Shown: one piece after another, positions 29,215-40,267 of the stretch | Numbering within the stretch: position 1 is the first letter of the stretch | How the letters are laid out: the number at the start of each line of letters is the position of its first letter | Assembly (NCBI GenBank): GCA_944470555.2 | Contig: OX104130.1 | Span: forward strand, 60,483,491 to 60,547,490 | Direction: 5' to 3' | Origin: Heterobilharzia americana | Taxonomy: Eukaryota; Platyhelminthes; Trematoda; Strigeidida; Schistosomatidae | Length of the DNA: 64,000 bases | Notes under the pieces: model-generated | The model's input: the letters and a program-made list of their open reading frames with translations, nothing else | Told to the model about the DNA's origin: nothing | Databases searched by the model: none | Translations under genes and position numbers: made by a program

Positions 29215-29395
29215 ATGTATTTCATTTCCTCTTCCACTTCTATCTCGACTTGCTCTTAATATGCCCACATCGTGTCTTGCGTTCCTCTGGGCAGAATATT
29301 TTTACCCATTGCTGGTAATTGCCTATGACTTCCGACTTCTCAACATATACTACTTATATGTGTTCCTATAAGTAGTAACCATCACAATAGTACTT
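29215..29395. repeat. Dispersed repeat, copy 1 (unidentified)
   Basis: About 180 bp is recognisably similar to 59270-59450 in the same orientation, including the shared words GCTGGTAATT and CAACATATACTACTTATAT. No coding content seen. Confidence 0.7.
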
Positions 29396-29889
29396 GTGAA
29401 ATTTGAGCTTAGATAACTAAGCATCTCAGACAAAAAGGTAATCACTTAATCATTCATTTCAGGGCATCACTCCTTTCATTGTTAATCTATCCTTAGTATG
29501 TTAGATGAGACGTGAATATCTTCAAGGTTGTAGATAAATTTGATTTACTTATGATCCTTGTTAGAAAACAAGGCACCCAGGTGTAATTTTTTCTCTTTGA
29601 AGTCCCCAATCTAATAATGTTTTAATTAGAACTGTTTTCTTATTTATCTAACACAAAATTGATAAGATAAAATGACTCATTTGTTGTGCTAGTGAATATT
29701 AGTTTTCCTTTTAAAAATAGTCTAAATATTTACACTGAATAGTCAATTCTATCAGAAAGTAGTTAATCATGCTGAACTATAAACAATTACATAATATAAA
29801 TAAATAGAGGGTATTTCAACATAATTGCATAAATTCATTGAAATAATGGAGAATATTTGTAGCTCAGGTGGATGGTCTTCGTTGTATTG

Positions 29890-30845
29890 TGTTCTCTTAG
29901 CTGGGTTGCTTAATCGTGAAGCTTTCATCGGCTTGCTAGACAACATCATCAGCACTAACTTCAGTATGAAGTGAGCTGTCAATATCTCTCCATGAGTGAG
30001 TGATTTAGTAGCTTGCTCTGACGATATGGTCTGTGATTGGTTGTTTCCTTCGATTGTTGTGTCATTGATTGTATAGACTTTCCTGTTGGCTGTTCCTCTG
30101 CTTCACCTCTGACCCTTCTGTCGTTTATCATTCTTTTCATTGGTTGAGAGATCGGGTCTATGTCTATACAGCTGTTGATTGCTGACTGACTGACTAGCCT
30201 GAATGTCAAGCTTCTAGAAATTCTATGATAATTTTTGTGTTTTCTCTCTCCGTCCAAAATTTCTACATTGTCGAAATTCAATTCATGTCCACAGTTGTTA
30301 TCCAGGTGCATTGAAATGAGTGATGAAATGTCGTGGCGTTTAATAGCCAATTGGTGCTCATGTGGAGGAAGGCGAAGAGGGTGGCTGCTTTGTCCAATGT
30401 AGTGCTGACTACAGTTATTGTAGTTGATTTTGTAAATGATATTCGGTTTGTCTTCTTTGGTTGTTGCATCCTTTGGTCTGCATAATAGTGTTTGGAGGGA
30501 ATTTGTTGGTTTGTTAGCCACACCAATTCCAAGTGATCTCAGCAATCTTGTTGTGATTTCTGATACATTCTTTATGTATGGTAGAACGATACGTTTGTTG
30601 ATTTCTGTTGATGACTTTGTAGTTGATGATGTAGGGGATAGGCATCTTGTGATAAAGTTTCGTGGGTAGCCGTTCTTCTTTAGTGTGGACATCAAGTAAT
30701 TTTCTTCGTTTCTCCGTGAAGTTGTTGTACTGAGGTGTGTTCTCATTCTTCTGAATACAGTCCGCACACAACTGATTTTATGTGTTGTTGGGTTGTTGCT
30801 ATTGTATTTGATGATTTGGTCAGTGTGTGTTGGCTTCCTGTGCAT
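29890..30845 (-). pseudogene. Penelope-like element, C-terminal RT plus GIY-YIG fragment
   Basis: The minus-strand frame 30845-29979 (288 codons) matches the C-terminal half of the PLE at 55945-57624: RKPTHTDQIIKYNSNNPTTH, then IKNVSEITTRLLRSLGI, KPTNSLQTLLCRPKDAT, and the GIY-YIG-like NIIYKINYNNCSQHYIGQSS. The RT catalytic part is missing, so it is 5'-truncated at about 30845. The 3' tail to ~29890 contains a ribozyme-like CTGATGA...GATGAAAG motif also present after the other copy. Confidence 0.9.
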
Positions 30846-31334
30846 AAATTCATTATCTAGGGAATGTCAGCAAGTGACTGGAAAAATATGTGCGAAGAAT
30901 ATTCTTTTCAATAAATCCTAATCAGATTCTAAAGTTGTAAAATGTAATAGTACAGTGTAGAACAAACTATATTTGAGGTGAATACATTTTCAAAATATGA
31001 TGTAACCTAGATACTGTAAGGAAGTCAAATTTTATTTTTGAACAGATAAACAAGACGGGGAGTAACCTTTTAGCTTATCGAAGGTCAAAAGGAGAATAAC
31101 GCTTGGAAATTTTCCTTCTGAATGCAGGTTCAGTTATGACCAATCCTATTATGATAGTCTAGACAGTGTTGAGTAATTGTGTTGCAAGCTACACGTGGTA
31201 CTGTTTTGGGTGTACAGTGTATGACACTAAAAGTTCCATTGGCATATGTGCATTGCTTTATGTTTATTAAGTTCGCTAGCACAGAACTTTTCCCCATGTT
31301 CACTTCAAACTAAGCCGGTAAATGTTCTCTTATC

Positions 31335-31560
31335 CGGAGACTATTATTATTATTTGTCCCTTGACTTCCTAATGGAACATGGGGCTTCAGTAGCACGTCT
31401 CCAATGCGCTCTGTTCTCTGAAATCTTTTGAACCTGGCTGCATGACAGCCCACAATCTCTCATTCCCTCCTCGCACGATCTCCTCCATGTCACCCTCAGA
31501 CGCCTAACTCGGGTTCCACCTTATCCGGAGACGCACCTAACTAATGGTGCTCTCTATGTA
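31335..31560 (-). mobile_element. Family B (RTE) retroelement 3' end
   Basis: A short minus-strand 3' terminus beginning with an (ATT)n remnant, followed by the shared word GTCCCTTGACTTCCTA and ACGTCTCCAATGCGC. The same terminus occurs at 37790-38015, 40268, 47891 and 62860-62915. 5'-truncated. Confidence 0.8.
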
Positions 31561-32639
31561 CCTTATTCTACAGGAACAGTTAAATTGAAATATCCAATGT
31601 GAGGAGCTAAGAATAGGTACGATGTCCTTTAGTTCCGAATTTAGCATTTGCTGACTGTTGAAAAATTTGCAAAGATGACCCTAATAAAACTATCCACTAA
31701 TTACTCTAGTTAGGCGTTGTGATAGGATTTCACTTGGAGCCTTTCCGTTAAATTGTTTTCGTAGATATAAAGGTTTCTTCTCTACTGTCAGTTACTCACG
31801 TTTAGGATTATTTTAAACGAAGATCGCTTTGATGAACTTTTCTGGATATCTATCTGTTTTCATTTAAAATATCACGAAGGCACAGTAGTTCTTTCTTCAC
31901 ACATTTCTTGAAAAAAAATTATTCTAGATACTAGTTATACTTTATCGACAGAAGATGAAAAAGTATTTATACTGTGGATAAGTTGTCGCCTTTCTAAATA
32001 TACTTCTCATTATACAACCATCTTTTTGTGTCATTAGTACATCTAGAAAATGTATCGAATCATTGATTTCTCTTTCATAAGAAAAATGAACGATCGCTGT
32101 TGAAATAACTTTGAATAGAATTACTGCATTGGCAACCTGTAGATTCAGATATACTTGTCTCAGTTTGAATAAACCTAAACTAAGTAGTGAAACTAGGCGA
32201 CTGACTGTTAATCAAACTTTCCCAAAATATCCTTAATTTAAAGACTTACGGATAATGATTGATTTTAACAGAGAAGTTGGGATGCTCTAATCTCTCAGTT
32301 GTCAACCGTTGGATCTGTGGAATCGGTTAGAGGAAACAGGTTTCAGTTTTATTTAAGTTATAGAGTGTTTGTTTTAGTTGTCATGGCAAATGAGAGACAA
32401 GTACCCATTCACTGTACATCACACTACCTACCTAGTCATATTTCTTAGCTTCAGTCCTAATCGAGCTGAATTCAACAGTGGAACATCTGATTAAGGCCTG
32501 TGTGATAGGTTAGTTGGTATATCGCAAGACAAGTGATTCGTAGGCCACCAACTTAACACCTTGCCTGCTTTCTGACAACTTTGGGCATTACTGCCGCACA
32601 CTGAGACAATATGGTTAACCGGTTCTCAATACGAGATGA

Positions 32640-33035
32640 TGGAAGTTGAAAGGAAGGATTCGAAGAAACGTTTAGGTGGTTACTATTTCCCAGCTACCCA
32701 CACCGTGAAAGTTTACATCGTCTTGATGCACTTGACAAAGAAGACATAGTGCGTTATCGCAGAGGCCAAGGGATATCTGCTTGAGGCCGGTTACACGCAG
32801 CCTTTCTGCAAGTTTGAGATTTTGATTTTTTGCTTTCGAACTCTATTATGAATCCATGTCGCAGGTATTGGCATCCTGCGGGGTGATAGGAGTGGGCTAT
32901 TTTTGGTGCCAACATTTTCTAACCCTTCTTCCCATAGGAAAGGGAGCATCAGCGTAACACTACTGGCCATCCGCCAGGGACACCTTAGTACTGTTACACA
33001 ATTGAGTCAGTAGTACGAATTCCCTCCCGGACAAT
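32640..33035 (-). mobile_element. Family A 5' UTR fragment (diverged)
   Basis: Minus-strand sequence resembling the 5' UTR at 15121-15511 and 36440-36830 (ATATCTGCTTGAGGCC, ATTTTTGGTGCC, GCATCAGCG...). It lies immediately after the 3' end of the near-full-length family A copy, as in a head-to-tail arrangement. Confidence 0.6.
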
Positions 33036-33473
33036 CAATCATTACCAACATAGGACCAGACATTACTGCCTGACGGTCCGAGTTGCCACACCTCACGTCA
33101 GTTCATCAAGTAGAAAGGTAGTGAGGTGAAGGATGAAGGTAAGTGAATGCAGTCAAAAGAAATATAAAGTACGAGAAGAAAGGAAAGAGGAGTGACAAAG
33201 TGGTGAGATTCAGTATAGCGTTGTTAAGATGAGGATACTGTGTGTATACATCTGCACCACTGACTTCGGTCCTGAGCCATATCACCTAGGGTCTCCAACC
33301 ACTGGTTCCTCTTGTCCCGCCAACCCCAACCGGCTAGTCTGCATCGTCGTACATGGCTTAAACCAACAATCAGAGACTTCATACATTGATGCCATGTTTT
33401 ATTTTGGCCACCTCGAACCTTTTTCCAGCTTAAACCTACTTCGGCCAAGATTGTGTGACGAGGCAGACGGCGA

Positions 33474-34055
33474 CTAGACATACATAACACGTGTCCGAAC
33501 CATCTTAATCGATGAAGGTTCACAACCTCTTCTCCCTAGAATTCTACACCTGACTTGTGTGTTACTCATGTGATGACACCGTGGAATACTGCCTATACTA
33601 CGAAGGCAAAGATGGTCAAACACCTGAAGGTTTCTCATATCTTCCACCTTCAATGCCCATGTTTGACAGGCATACAGTAGGACAGAGTGGACTGGTGTGC
33701 AGTACACGTGATCCTTAATAGACAATCGGATATTGGGGCGGCGCCACAGGTGATGTAAGTTGGCAAAAGCCAGCTGAGCCTTTTGTATCCATGCAGAGAT
33801 CTCATCTGCCACTGAGCCACCAAGGTTGATCCTACTTCCCAGGTAAGTGAAGTGGTCAACACACTCAACCACTTCACTCTCTATTGTTAACCGCGGTACC
33901 GCTGAAGACCAGTCCTGGAGCAAAAATTTGCATTTGGGTGGTGAAAATCGCATCCCAAACATTCTCAAATTCCCACTCAAAGTGTTCAGAAGACTCTGCA
34001 TCTTGTCAGCGTCTTCACCTAACAGGACTATGTCATCTGCATATTCTAGATCTAA
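33474..34055 (-). pseudogene. Family A RT motif C and thumb
   Basis: After a frameshift near 34052 the frame continues LEYADDIVLLGEDADKMQSL, with the catalytic YADD at 34043-34032 intact, then FGMRFSPPKCKFLLQDW, CVDHFTYLGSRINLGGSVAD and RLSIKDHVYCTPVHSVLLYA. A later frameshift near 33530 moves to 33523-33224, which carries NLHRLRWFGHVLCMSSRRLP and KTWHQCMKSL and ends at a natural stop (33224). Confidence 0.9.
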
Positions 34056-35025
34056 GAAAATTCACCTGTGATTGGGTCAACGTCTGTGTAATTAGGTGAC
34101 GAGAGGGAAACCTCCATAAGAATATCTATGATAAAATTAAATAAGAATGGGGATAGTGGGCATCCTTGACGGACACCACTTGATGAGTATAGCTCCCTGG
34201 ACAACTCACCATAGGCTCTAACATGCCCACAAGTGTTCGAGTAGAGAGCTTTCAATAAGGTGATGTACTTACTAGGCACGCCTTTCAGTGACAGACACTG
34301 CCATAAGACTTCTCGATCAACGGAGTCAAATGCCGCCTTCAGGTCGAGAAATACAGCTATTGTCGGGCGTCTGTAAGCATGCCTATGTTCCAGGACCTGG
34401 CGCAGTGTGAATATTTGGTCGATACATCCACGGCCAGGTCTAAAGCCTGCCTGGTTTTCTCGGGCTTGCTGTTCCCGAGCTCCACTCAGGCGTCGGAGAA
34501 TTATAGAACTTAGGATCTTAGACACTATGTTTGTCAGGCTGATTCCTCTGTGGTTATCACAAGAGGACTTCTCGCCTTTCTTGAAGACTGGGATGATGAG
34601 TGACTTAGACCAGTCGGAGGGGATCGTATTTGATTCCCATATACTGGCTAACACTTCCGTTAGCCTGACTAAGAGAACTCTACCACCATTCTTGTATACC
34701 TCAGCAGGTAGTCCGTCTGGTCCTGCTGCCCTTCCCGTTTCAGGCTACCTACCGCTTTCTCAACTTCTTCTAGTGTTGGGGGACCTGTCTCTATGTCCCA
34801 TTCAGGGTCCGACTGGATAGCGGGCAGCGCAATGGTGGCTGGAGGCCAGTTAAACTGTTCCTCGAAGTGTTCTGCCCATCGTCCCAGTCGCCTTCCCTGC
34901 GAGTGAATCGCAGATCCGTCCTTCTCCGCTATAACCTCACTAACTGTTGTTGACCATTTCCCCCCAGTCTCCTTAATAAGTCTAAATAACTGTCTACTGT
35001 TACCGATCGCCGCTGCCTTTTCCAT
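34052..35025 (-). pseudogene. Family A linker and RT fingers/palm
   Basis: Two frames joined by one frameshift near 34660: 35025-34669 (RQLFRLIKETGGKWSTTVSE and GRWAEHFEEQFNWP, the linker before RT) and 34654-34052. The latter carries PSDWSKSLIIPVFKKGEKSS (RT motif 1), NHRGISLTNIVSKIL (motif 2), QAGFRPGRGCIDQIFTLRQV (motif 2a/3), FLDLKAAFDSVDR (motif A with catalytic Asp) and SGVRQGCPLSPFLFNFIID (motif B). Motif C falls past the next frameshift. Confidence 0.9.
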
Positions 35026-35078
35026 CTCTTTAGCCTTTGCTGCCCACCACTGTTCACGATCGTTGCGCAGACTTTTCG

Positions 35079-36122
35079 TCAGTTATTTTTAAGTTGCGCT
35101 CGCTCTTCATTGTACTCAGAGCCTGCAGGGATGCATTCACGTGCATCCATTAGTTTGGAAGAAGCTGCTGATATCCACTGGCTCTTTTTAGCCATTATCT
35201 TGGAGTCGGCTACAGTCTCCAGTGCTGCTTTTACAGTAGACTGAAGATGGCACCAAGCTTCTTCTGGATGAGTGACAGTCTTTTGTTCCGATAACTGCCT
35301 AGCCAACTTCTCACTGAACACGGCTTTGGTGTTTTCGTTGTCCAGCAGAACTCGTAGTGGTTTTGTTGCCAAATTTTTTCTACGTCCATTGAGACGCAGG
35401 CATATACGTGCTCGGACCAACGCATGATCGCTGTCCAAACACGTACTCCAGAAGGAGCGGCAGTCTTCCACCGATCCTCTCCAGCGATGACTAATAGCAA
35501 TGTGGTCTATCTGTGTCCATCGCTGAGTCGAGCTCGGTGGACGCCAGGTCAGACAGTGCCTTTCTTTATGTCTGAAATTTGTGCTGGCTAAAAATAGGCG
35601 GTTATCTGAGCATAGTTGTAATAGGCGATCACCGTTATCTGTACGTTCAGCTGGGATTCCGAAAGTGCCACCTAAGTGCCTTTCTGCCTCACTCAGTCTA
35701 CCCACCTGTGCGTTGAGGTCACCTGCAACAACCACTACGTCCGAACGTTTGGCTTTCGAGAGGAGGTTAGACAGTTTATGGTAGAACTCGTCCTTCACTT
35801 CATCCGAACTACAGTCAGTGGGTGCGTAAGCAGAGATTACAAAGAGACAACGGCGAGTCTCACTATTCCTTTTAGTTCTCACTGTGCCGTTCAGCCTCAT
35901 AGCGCAGAGGCGACTATCAACTGGGATCCAGTCTAGTAGTGAGTTTTCTGCCCTGGTGCTTAATGCTATACCTACACCTGCAAGACCACGAGAGCTAGCT
36001 ATCGAATCTCCAGAAACTCGAAGGGTGAATTTTGCAGATTCACCAGATTGGTCAGGAGAGGTCAGGTGAATAACCACACTTGGGTCCTGTATGCGTGTCT
36101 CACAAACACAGCACACATCCAT
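35079..36122 (-). pseudogene. Family A AP-type endonuclease domain
   Basis: A 347-codon open frame. Motifs in order: CETRIQDPSVV (catalytic Glu of the LxE(T/S)R motif), ISAYAPTD, VVVAGDLNAQVG (Asp and Asn of the active site), HCLTWRPPS, TQIDHIAIS (Asp) and LDSDHALV (terminal SDH). These are the hallmarks of the exonuclease-endonuclease-phosphatase fold that nicks target DNA for reverse transcription. The preceding segment LHIGAFNVRTLRQIGQQA (first active-site Asn) is in another frame at 36406-36062, so one frameshift near 36130 disconnects it. Catalytic residues otherwise look intact. Confidence 0.9.
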
Positions 36123-36899
36123 GCCCGAGTTGCTAGAGTCTTTGCCAACGAAGCCTGTTGGCCAATTTGACGGAGGGTGCGGACATTGAAGGCTCCAATA
36201 TGTAATTTGGAGCGTGGTTTAAGGAGACCATGGATGCTGTTCTGTGGACTCAGATCGTTGTCGAAGGCTGCAGAGGTAGGAGAAATTGAAGATGATGTAT
36301 TAGTGTTAATTGAGAGACGTGAAGGAAGATTAGAAGGTAATGATGAGGGAGGTGGATAGCAGTCAGAAGAAACTTGAGTGCTGATCGAGTTGATCGAGCT
36401 GCCCACACCATGGAAGGCTATTTCTTCTTAAGGTACCTGAAAGAGATTTGTGTGACCGCAGAGCCCATCGGACATCTGCTTGAGGCCTGTCACATTCAGC
36501 CTTATGTGTATGGTTGTTTTGGGGGCGGATGGTCGAAAGGAAACGACAAGTGAACCAACACCGCCGGCCTAGTAGACCGTGGGGTATGGTGGGGTGTATT
36601 ATTTTTGGGGCCGACCTTTTCTAACCCCCCTTCCACTGAGAAGGCAGCATCAGCATGGCACTGCTGGTCATCCAAGGGAAACACCTTACTGCTGTCACAC
36701 CCCATCCAGCTAGCAGCAGTACGACTTCGCCCTCAGACCCCCATCATAGTGTAGCAATTTACACTATAACGGTAACTGCTTTTCGTCTAACCGCTATCCA
36801 ACAGACCTTTCTAGTATAGTAGGACCTCGAGGGAACAAGCGTTCCACCAGCATAGCTCGTTCAGCATTGTGATCTAAAAGCCTAACTACCCCGTAAAGG

Positions 36900-37400
36900 T
36901 AGCAGTTATTGGTTGTATTGTGAACCTTCATCGTCTGAGGTGGCTTGGAGATGTTGATCCATCGTCTTTTTCGACATGCCGTGCAAGAGAATTTCGGAAG
37001 AGGATTCAGGGTGGCCAGATCAGGACCTGGCACCAGTCGATTAAGTCTCTGACTGTTGGTGTAAATCATGTGGGGAGATGCAACCCGTCTGGTTGCGGTT
37101 CGGAGACAACAGGAATCTGTCGTTGAGGACTCCTGATGACATGATTGAAAATCTGTAACAATGGCGCAGATATATTCGCTCCTTGACATCATATAAAGCT
37201 TGAATAGTTACACTAATCTTTATCTTCAAACTGCCTATTCTCTTTCAAAACTTTGATATCACTCTTTTTCTATCCACCTGTTTTTCATATACTACCTTGA
37301 AGAGTAGTACCTTCAGCTGATACATTTGTGTGCGTTGATTTTGTCTGTTTGTTTGCAACCTTCTTAATTGATGATCTTTCAAATGAATGATAAGTCTTAT
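36900..37400 (+). mobile_element. Family A 3' end, plus strand
   Basis: Starts at VNLHRLRWLGDV (from about 36917), continues IRTWHQSIKSLTVGVNHVGR and a 3' UTR shared with 4740-5095, 9740-10060 and 41035-41400 (ATATCACTCTTT, TCTATCCACCTGTT). It lies outside the 5' end of the near-full-length copy, in opposite orientation. Confidence 0.85.
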
Positions 37401-37789
37401 CCTCTGACTAGGTTTGTTTTCACCAGATCTTACTTTCACCTTGATTACTGCCGGACTTCCCAGCTGTTAACAACTTGATCCGACAGCACAGTCAATGCTC
37501 AATACAGTTCTCACTAATCACATTTCTCAACGAAAAGGTTAGCCTTTAACAAGCAATTTAAATCTCGTGCTTACCAATCCCCATCTTCCGTGAGTTCATT
37601 CCATAGTCAAAAACATTCATCATTTATCGTTGATTGGAATCAAATCGATTTCCTGGATTTCAGATGGTAATCTAAAATCTATATCGTCAACAAAGTTGGA
37701 AATTTTAATGAATTCGTACCGATTGTCTGACTAAGTAGAAAATCGATAAGAATGATAAAGTATGAACTACTGGATTTTGGAGATATCAC

Positions 37790-38015
37790 GCACCAGGTCA
37801 GGCCCTCGAGTGAAATCCAAAGAAGAAACGATGAGCTGGGCGTCGGAGGGTGACATAGAGGAGGTCATGTGAGGAAGAAATGAGAGTATGTGGATAGTTG
37901 TAAAGCCAGATTGAAAAGACTGGAGAGAAGTGAGTGGAATGGAGACGTGCTACTGAAGCCCTATATTCCACTAGGAACCCAAGGGACAAATAATATAATA
38001 CTGGATTCTTGTAGA
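37790..38015 (+). mobile_element. Family B RTE 3' end
   Basis: Plus-strand terminus with the C-terminal coding remnant (GAAGAAATGAGAG, GTGGAATGGAGACGTGCTAC) and the end GGAACCCAAGGGACAAATAA, matching 62860-62915. 5'-truncated. Confidence 0.8.
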
Positions 38016-38310
38016 AGAGATGAGTGTCAATCTGTTCATCAACAAATGATAATGTTCTTGATCTAAACCCATACATCACTGGATTTTACTCTGGTGAGTT
38101 TTCCTTATTTATCACGAAATAGGCACCCAATGCTCCTGACTTTTGAATAGTTTCCTAGCTGATGTCTGTTTGTGACAGAAAGCCTCTTACAATGTCTGGG
38201 TAGACAAACTTTTTCTTTTTAAATCTAATTATTTAAAATTTTTAAAAAAAAACTACTATTATTTTGAAGTTTTTGATGCTTCTTGTTTCTGATTTACAAA
38301 ATCCCCATAA

Positions 38311-38356
38311 AATCAGCTGATGAGGAGCACAGAGGATGAAACACAGCCTAAATTCT
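38311..38356 (+). ncRNA. Hammerhead-like motif, degenerate
   Basis: CTGATGA at 38317-38323 and GATGAAAC at 38335-38342 have the order and spacing of a hammerhead core with a short stem II, followed by CCTAAATTC where helix I would close. The stem II pairs are weak. No protein fragment is adjacent. Probably an inactive relic. Confidence 0.3.
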
Positions 38357-38588
38357 ACTACGTGTCAAATCGCGATACAATAGCTATACGAATGGTAAAA
38401 TCGACTTGATAGCGTGTAGTATTTCAATGTCCAAGAATTGCACTGAAAGAAATATCAATTAAACACTCTGGTAAACAATTTTTAATTAAAAAATATGATG
38501 AAATGGACTTTTAATTTCTTGATAGCATATATCACATCATATTACCAGTAACCTGGTGTTTTTTGCTAGGGTTTCACGTGGCCGTTTA

Positions 38589-38589
<1 letters not shown>

Positions 38590-38642
<53 letters not shown>

Positions 38643-38646
38643 TATT
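38590..38646. repeat. (ATT)n microsatellite
   Basis: A TTA/ATT run with two ATC interruptions near its right end. No family B terminus is attached here, unlike the tracts at 40204 and 47847. Confidence 0.95.
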
Positions 38647-38719
38647 GCCGAATAACCAGATTGGTTAAATTTGTGAAGTATTTAGCATAAACGTTATGAA
38701 TTTTATCCCAAAACCTGCC

Positions 38720-38944
38720 AATGTATTTTTGAGATGAGTGGGGATATTTAATTTAGAAGTAGTATTCATCATGGACTGACATTAGTTGGGGAACCATTGA
38801 AAATCTGGGAGCACTGGACAACTGTTTCGTCCTAGTATGGGACTCCTCAGCAGTACGCACCCACGCCCCGGCTAGGGGTCCAACTCAGGACCTGATGAAT
38901 ACTACTTCTAAATTAAATATCCCCACTCATCTCAAAAATACATT
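38720..38944 (-). repeat. Ribozyme SINE fragment enclosed by 52-bp perfect inverted repeat
   Basis: Arms 38720-38771 and 38893-38944 are perfect reverse complements. The 121-bp interior holds a minus-strand hammerhead (38811-38856) and the SINE tail. Part of the arm (ACTTCTAAATTAA-type) also follows the plus-strand SINE at 39300-39315, so the arms include SINE-associated tail sequence. Confidence 0.9.
38811..38856 (-). ncRNA. Hammerhead ribozyme (SINE-encoded), minus strand
   Basis: Exact inverted copy of the motif at 39204-39249: helix I GTACTG/CAGTGC, core CTGAGGA (fits CUGANGA), stem II GTCC/GGAC, GAAA, a two-pair stem III and the cleavage triplet GTC. All core residues are present. Confidence 0.75.
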
Positions 38945-39104
38945 ACTCTATAGTGCTCATTAGTGACTTGTTTCCAGGTGGATGTTAGGAAGTTTTAATG
39001 GGAAGCCGTGACCTGTGGGGTCAACCAGTCGGAAGTGAAGTGGATGCTAACTGAAGACCTTGGGTGACAGTCGCGCTATCTTATGAATTGACAGAAGTTG
39101 GAAA

Positions 39105-39315
39105 TTGTGAACCACTGGAAACCGACTCAATGGCTGAATGGCTAGCGTGTTCGCCGTGAAACCTGAAGGTCCTGAGTTCGATCGCCAGCCGGGTCGTGGG
39201 TGCGTACTGCTGAGGAGTCCCATACTAGGACGAAACAGTTGTCCAGTGCTCCCAGATTTTCAATGGTTCCCCAACTGATGTCAGTCCATGATAAATACCA
39301 CTTCTAAATTAATTA
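39105..39315 (+). mobile_element. tRNA-derived SINE with hammerhead (Sm-alpha-like subfamily)
   Basis: Plus strand: box A-like TGGCTGAATGGCTAGCG near 39132, box B-like GAGTTCGATCGCC near 39175, then the ribozyme (39204-39249) and a tail to about 39315. This order (RNA polymerase III promoter, then type I hammerhead) is that of schistosome Sm-alpha SINEs. The sequence differs from the other copies here (54871, 60789), so it is probably a distinct subfamily. Confidence 0.75.
39204..39249 (+). ncRNA. Hammerhead ribozyme, plus strand
   Basis: Helix I GTACTG (39204-39209) pairs with CAGTGC (39244-39249), with one G-T pair. Core CTGAGGA 39210-39216. Stem II GTCC (39217-39220) pairs with GGAC (39228-39231) around a 7-nt loop. 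GAAA 39232-39235. Stem III is minimal (CA/TG with a GT loop). Predicted cleavage is after C39243. This is the best paired ribozyme in the window. Confidence 0.78.
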
Positions 39316-39480
39316 TCAGTCTGACTATCTGGAGGATAACCAAAATTTAACAGACATGTTGATATTGGGTAATGACTAAGGATGAAAATGAAAATTTAGA
39401 TCATGACAGGATTCGAACTAGCAAGTTTTAGGGAAAAGTCTTGGTGATTGAAATAAAATTTAAATTTGGTCAGTAGACAA

Positions 39481-39545
39481 GTCTGACAGCTCAATAGGTA
39501 GAACACTGGGCTGGTTAACCATTAGAGGTTACCATAGCCCAGATT
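39481..39545 (+). other. tRNA-like remnant
   Basis: GACAGCTCAATAGGTAGAAC resembles a tRNA D-arm/box A, and CTGGTTAACCA resembles an anticodon stem-loop, but acceptor and T-arm pairing are not convincing. Likely a SINE head or tRNA pseudogene. Confidence 0.25.
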
Positions 39546-40202
39546 TTTATTTCACCTTTAATCATCACCGAATATCAAAAGAACTTAATGTTTGTAAGGC
39601 ATGATATACTGCGTAGGGGATTAGAAAATGAATAATTATGGCTTACAAACTTATGTATTAACAGATTTTAATAGGTCAGTCAATGTTATCCTAGTTTCAA
39701 TAAACACAGTAGGAGATTTTCGCCTACATAGATAAAAGTACAAAAGAACAAAAATAATGTGTTTCTAATAATAAAATGAACCAAGGGAACAAACTAAAAA
39801 TATATAGAGTAGGAATTAGGATAAAATGAGTCGGTAAATGTACCTACGTCAATAATAATGATTACCGAATAGTGACAGTACCTAAACTTTTCATCGATCT
39901 ACTCCTCTTGTCTCACAAACTCTAATTAGGATGTTCGCAGCCCCAGCAAATAAGCAAAATTAACATTAACTTTAATGGATTGATACCTTTTTATTTGTCT
40001 ACTAATGCACTCTAAATCCAACTGGAAATGAATTATTATTGAAGAAAATCAGTGAAAACTGTAGAAATGTCAAATAAAGCATGACAATAGTGTGATAATA
40101 AAATTCATAGAACAAATAAACTGACATGTTTATTGTATAGAAAATTTAACGAGTGAGAAAATATGCATTTTCAGGATCATTGATGAAATAGCTGATGTTA
40201 GC

Positions 40203-40203
<1 letters not shown>

Positions 40204-40267
<64 letters not shown>
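40204..40267. repeat. (ATT)n at family B 3' terminus
   Basis: About 21 units, directly joined to the 3' end of the minus-strand family B copy at 40268. On the element's strand it is an (AAT)n tail, as RTE elements typically have. Confidence 0.97.

Larger units (their letters stand above)
33038..36840 (-). mobile_element. Family A RTE-like retroelement, near full length
   Basis: This is the most complete family A copy. On the minus strand it runs from a 5' UTR near 36840 through an N-terminal Ser/Pro-rich segment (36406-36130), AP-type endonuclease (to 35079), linker (35025-34669), reverse transcriptase (34654-33474) and the RLRWFGHVL C-terminal block, ending in a 3' UTR near 33040. At least four frameshifts break the single ORF expected for RTE elements, so it is not autonomous. 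RTE assignment rests on the endonuclease-RT order, lack of a separate ORF1, and the C-terminal W(F/L)GH block. Clade placement needs a tree. Confidence 0.88.

Noticed and set aside
34407..34820. 137-codon plus-strand frame
   Set aside because: Antisense to the RT and linker of the 33038-36840 element.
39481..39545. Functional tRNA-Asn gene
   Set aside because: Only an anticodon-arm-like and D-arm-like word is present; acceptor stem and T arm do not pair.
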